Assembly: GCA_024276605.1 (NCBI GenBank)
Contig: JAJRWX010000109.1
Coordinates: forward strand, 1-63,285
Source of the DNA: Planctomycetota bacterium
GTDB taxonomy: Bacteria; Planctomycetota; Phycisphaerae; UBA1845
Direction of reading: 5' to 3'
Length of the DNA stretch: 63,285 bases
In this document: piece by piece, positions 60,886-63,285 of the stretch
Position numbering within the stretch: the stretch's first letter is position 1
Layout: every line of letters starts with the position of its first letter
Notes under the pieces: model-generated
The model's database searches: none
Told to the model about the DNA's origin: nothing
Seen by the model: only the letters and a program-made list of their open reading frames with translations
Position numbers and translations under genes: made by a program

Positions 60886-63285
60886 CTACGGTGGTGTGAC
60901 GTGACAGACGCTACAATCCACTATCGGGTTCGGCGCACGACTGTAATTTTTCGGCAAGTGGTTCTTACCGTGGCACGTTAGGAGGCAGTTTCCTAGATTT
61001 CCAGCGCCATTGAGGAAGAACGAAGTGCTGGCATCGTTATTATTGATGTACTGGATGTCATAGCCATTGTTGACCGGGAAATCGAAATTGATCAGACCCG
61101 GCTCGTTGGCGTCGGTGCCCCCATGCACATCGTGACAGAGTATACAAGGTGAGTTTTTTTTCTGAACATGCTTCCTATGACGATCGTCAAATGCGTTTGT
61201 CTGCATGACTGTTTCGTCCTCACTGTGGCACAGCCAGCAGGCTTCATAATCACCGTCTCCCGCAGTCCATTTATTGTTGTCAGCCATGACATAATTACGC
61301 CGTAGAATCGAAACATATTGCGAGCCGTGCTGATCGTGACAGTGCGTACAGCTAGCTGGACCAAGTTGCGTCGCGTGTGTCGTACCCGCAAACATCGATT
61401 TGTTGTACCCCGTTCCCGCAGAAGTCGTCGGGAACGTTACACCTGCCGGCGGTGTACCGTCGTGACAAACCACGCAGAAGTCGGCCTTTGTACCGGCCCA
61501 CGCGGTAAGACTACCCGCGTCAGGATCGGCTAGCAGATTTGTCGCGCTGGCTATATGCGGGTTGTGACAGTGCGTACACTCCACCTTCGATCCATCGGTC
61601 TGCTCCAACGAACTCACATTATGATGCGTCGAGAGATTGAACGCGGCCATGACATCAGTCCCAGCCGGACCGTCAGCATCGTGGCACGTATAGCACATAC
61701 CCTCTTCCTCACGCAGCGCATCACCGGCGATCGGCGTCTGTGAGGCATCCGCCGGAGCCAGCATCTTGCGCTTGGCTGAACCGTGACCGGAACTATGACA
61801 ACCAAACGTCTCCCCGTCGCCGTAGCAGCTCATCGGCGTCATCCGATGCGACGACAGTGTCCACGCCGTGCCGTCGATCGGTGCTGGCGTCATTCCGTCC
61901 GTGAATGGCGTGGCCCCACCCGCTGCATCCGTGTCATGACACGCCATACAGAATACATCCAACTTCGCCGCCTCGACCGAACTGGTCTTCGGATCGCCTG
62001 CCAGTACCACTACGGCTGCCGGATTCGTCGGGTCGTCGACGTTTTTGAGTCGTACCTGACCCTGTTGGTGCTGACTCATATCGTGACATACCACACAATC
62101 AGCGTCGTCAAGCACGCTCTGCAAGTGATGGCTCGCCAACGCGAACTCCCCAATCACAGGTCGGCGCGGTCCTTGGGCCACCTGATGGCAATCCTGACAC
62201 GAAGTGTTCGTCGGTAGGAACCCGTCCTTGTGCGAGTGACAGGTCGTGCAATCAGTGGCATCGTTGTGAGCGATACCAGATCCGTCTTGCAAGTGGTAAG
62301 TTGTAGCCGTGTGGCAAACCTGACAAATGCCGTCATTAACCGCCGGGTCGCCGTCATCGAAGCTGTTCGGTCCGGTCAGTGCCGAGAACACCACCGGCTT
62401 GTCCACCGCCAGCGTCTCGTTGCGGACGAGGTTGTTCACCAGGAACAAGTTGGCGTTGGCCGGGTCATGTAATTCGTGACATTGCAAGCAAGTCGGCTCC
62501 CAAGCGGCGCCTGTCGTGTGAATGATGGGATGGTCTACGCCGCTATGACAGTTGGTGCAGAACGTCTCCACTTCCGCCGGATTACCGGTTAACGGTAATG
62601 GTGTCACGGGGTTGTTGGGATCGGTCCATAGACGCACGGTACCCAACTGGTGTTGCGTCATTTCGTGACAAGTCGTGCAGTCCGTATCCGTCATGACCGC
62701 ACCGGCTAAGTGATGACCGCCGCTGCCGTCCGCGTTAACCACCAACTGGCGACCGCCGACCGGAATCCCGTCACCGTTGTCCTGCGGATTGCTGTGACAT
62801 GTGATGCACGATGAACCACCGGTGGGTATATACCCTGCGCTGTGTAGGTGGCACGTCGTGCAGTTTTGTCCGTTGTTGTGTACGACGCCACTACCGTCTT
62901 GTCGGTGGTACGCGGTTGCCGTATGGCAAACCTGACATAGGCCGTCGTTGACCGTCGGGTTACCGTCATCGAAGCTGTTCGGTCCGGTCAGTGCCGTAAA
63001 CACCACAGGCTTGTCTATCGCTAACGTCTCATTACGGACGATGTTGTTCACCAGGAACAGGTTGGCGTTGGCCGGATCATGCAATTCGTGACATTGCAAG
63101 CAAGTCGGCTCCCAAGCGGCGCCTGTCGTGTGAATGATGGGATGGTCTACGCCGCTATGACAGTTGGTGCAGAATGTCTCCACTTCCGCCGGATTACCGG
63201 TGAGCGGTAGTGGTGTCACCGGGTTGTTGGGATCGGTCCATAGACGCACGGTACCCAACTGGTGTTGCGTCATTTCGTGACAAGT
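60886..63285 (-). CDS. Large multiheme c-type cytochrome, partial (C-terminal part)
   Basis: The frame is open through the right edge of the window, so the N terminus and signal peptide are missing; at least 799 residues are visible. I count 20 canonical CXXCH heme motifs after the Met at 63273, plus one at the window edge, one CX3CH (CLLTCHGK) and one CX7CH (CYGDGETFGCH). Many are doubled as in cytochromes of the OmcA/doubled-CXXCH and NapC/NrfA-like superfamilies (CTTCH, CLQCHELH, CVVCHDM). Two nearly identical 204-residue units, each starting MTQHQLGTVRL and holding up to six hemes, lie head to tail at the right edge. It is probably a periplasmic or surface electron conduit. Confidence 0.9.
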   Translation of the reverse strand, partial: TCHEMTQHQLGTVRLWTDPNNPVTPLPLTGNPAEVETFCTNCHSGVDHPIIHTTGAAWEPTCLQCHELHDPANANLFLVNNIVRNETLAIDKPVVFTALTGPNSFDDGNPTVNDGLCQVCHTATAYHRQDGSGVVHNNGQNCTTCHLHSAGYIPTGGSSCITCHSNPQDNGDGIPVGGRQLVVNADGSGGHHLAGAVMTDTDCTTCHEMTQHQLGTVRLWTDPNNPVTPLPLTGNPAEVETFCTNCHSGVDHPIIHTTGAAWEPTCLQCHELHDPANANLFLVNNLVRNETLAVDKPVVFSALTGPNSFDDGDPAVNDGICQVCHTATTYHLQDGSGIAHNDATDCTTCHSHKDGFLPTNTSCQDCHQVAQGPRRPVIGEFALASHHLQSVLDDADCVVCHDMSQHQQGQVRLKNVDDPTNPAAVVVLAGDPKTSSVEAAKLDVFCMACHDTDAAGGATPFTDGMTPAPIDGTAWTLSSHRMTPMSCYGDGETFGCHSSGHGSAKRKMLAPADASQTPIAGDALREEEGMCYTCHDADGPAGTDVMAAFNLSTHHNVSSLEQTDGSKVECTHCHNPHIASATNLLADPDAGSLTAWAGTKADFCVVCHDGTPPAGVTFPTTSAGTGYNKSMFAGTTHATQLGPASCTHCHDQHGSQYVSILRRNYVMADNNKWTAGDGDYEACWLCHSEDETVMQTNAFDDRHRKHVQKKNSPCILCHDVHGGTDANEPGLINFDFPVNNGYDIQYINNNDASTSFFLNGAGNLGNCLLTCHGKNHLPKNYSRAPNPIVDCSVCHVTPP
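62250..63285 (-). repeat. Tandem repeat of 612-bp period inside the multiheme gene
   Basis: Text such as ACCCAACTGGTGTTGCGTCA recurs exactly 612 bp apart (62641 and 63253), equal to 204 codons. Similarity between the units extends for at least 410 bp (about 62250-62664 versus 62862-63276), with mostly synonymous or conservative changes. Further units may lie beyond the window. Confidence 0.85.

Noticed and set aside
1-63285. CRISPR array, rRNA operon, prophage or integrase
   Set aside because: No regularly spaced direct repeats, rRNA-like sequence, integrase or phage structural gene is visible. The tandem repeat at the right end is coding.

Overview
The window is a dense bacterial chromosome segment at roughly 50% GC, with genes on both strands, one tRNA and many short palindromic intergenic repeats. 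The gene content points to a Gram-negative, menaquinone-using, respiring bacterium, most likely a planctomycete of the Phycisphaerae type. The evidence is a set of secreted proteins with dockerin-like D-x-D-G-D tails, c-type cytochromes that include a very large multiheme protein, a ThiD2-ThiE fusion, a FlgI-like/HEAT lipoprotein, and LolA, TonB and WaaP-type envelope genes. The lineage is an inference from family content; there is no rRNA in the window.

Layout. 0-5 kb: stress operon prkA-yeaH-spoVR (minus strand). 5.7-6.7 kb: fused thiamine gene thiD2-thiE. 7-14.8 kb: a CPBP protease, then a minus-strand operon ubiE/menG - membrane-TPR protein - ubiX - ubiA - FlgI-like lipoprotein - DUF3108-like protein, which looks like late quinone biosynthesis with envelope genes attached. 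15-22.5 kb: superoxide dismutase, an Ig-like lipoprotein, a three-heme secreted cytochrome, recG and dapF, separated by repeat-rich spacers. 22.7-29 kb: tRNA-Met, a metallo-beta-lactamase-fold hydrolase, a Kdo/WaaP-like kinase, a macrodomain protein and a kexin-like subtilase. 29.2-44.8 kb: a coherent biosynthetic cluster. 44.9-56.3 kb: a secreted esterase, a c-di-GMP response regulator with its hybrid histidine kinase, and a divergent substrate-binding protein/TonB receptor pair. 56.8-63.3 kb: chorismate synthase, a secreted trypsin-like protease, and the C-terminal part of a multiheme cytochrome running off the right edge.

The most notable system is the 29.2-44.8 kb cluster. Ten minus-strand genes, mostly overlapping by 1-4 bp, encode in order an acyl carrier protein, a FabZ/ApeI-like dehydratase, a LolA-like carrier, an LpxL-like acyltransferase, a two-domain ketosynthase/chain-length-factor fusion, an FkbO/Hyg5/XanB2-type chorismatase, a halogenase-like flavoprotein, an aryl/acyl adenylate ligase, a LolB/DUF4292-like lipoprotein and an MMPL exporter. 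Divergently transcribed are an ABC ATPase, an ABC-2 permease and a GT2-DUF2062 glycosyltransferase. This matches the logic of xanthomonadin/aryl polyene pathways: chorismate gives hydroxybenzoate, which is loaded on ACP, extended by a type II KS/CLF, dehydrated, attached to a lipid and exported to the outer membrane. The KS-CLF fusion, the lack of a local ketoreductase and the divergent ABC transporter make it a distinct variant. Chorismate synthase, which makes the presumed starter precursor, lies 15 kb away in the same window.

A second theme is regulation and intergenic structure. The response regulator carries two receivers plus both GGDEF and HD-GYP domains. Several housekeeping genes (dapF, aroC, the ABC ATPase) have a -10-like hexamer directly before the ATG and may be leaderless. 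At least five families of short palindromic repeats sit in the spacers, including one 111-bp unit bounded by 16-bp perfect inverted repeats.
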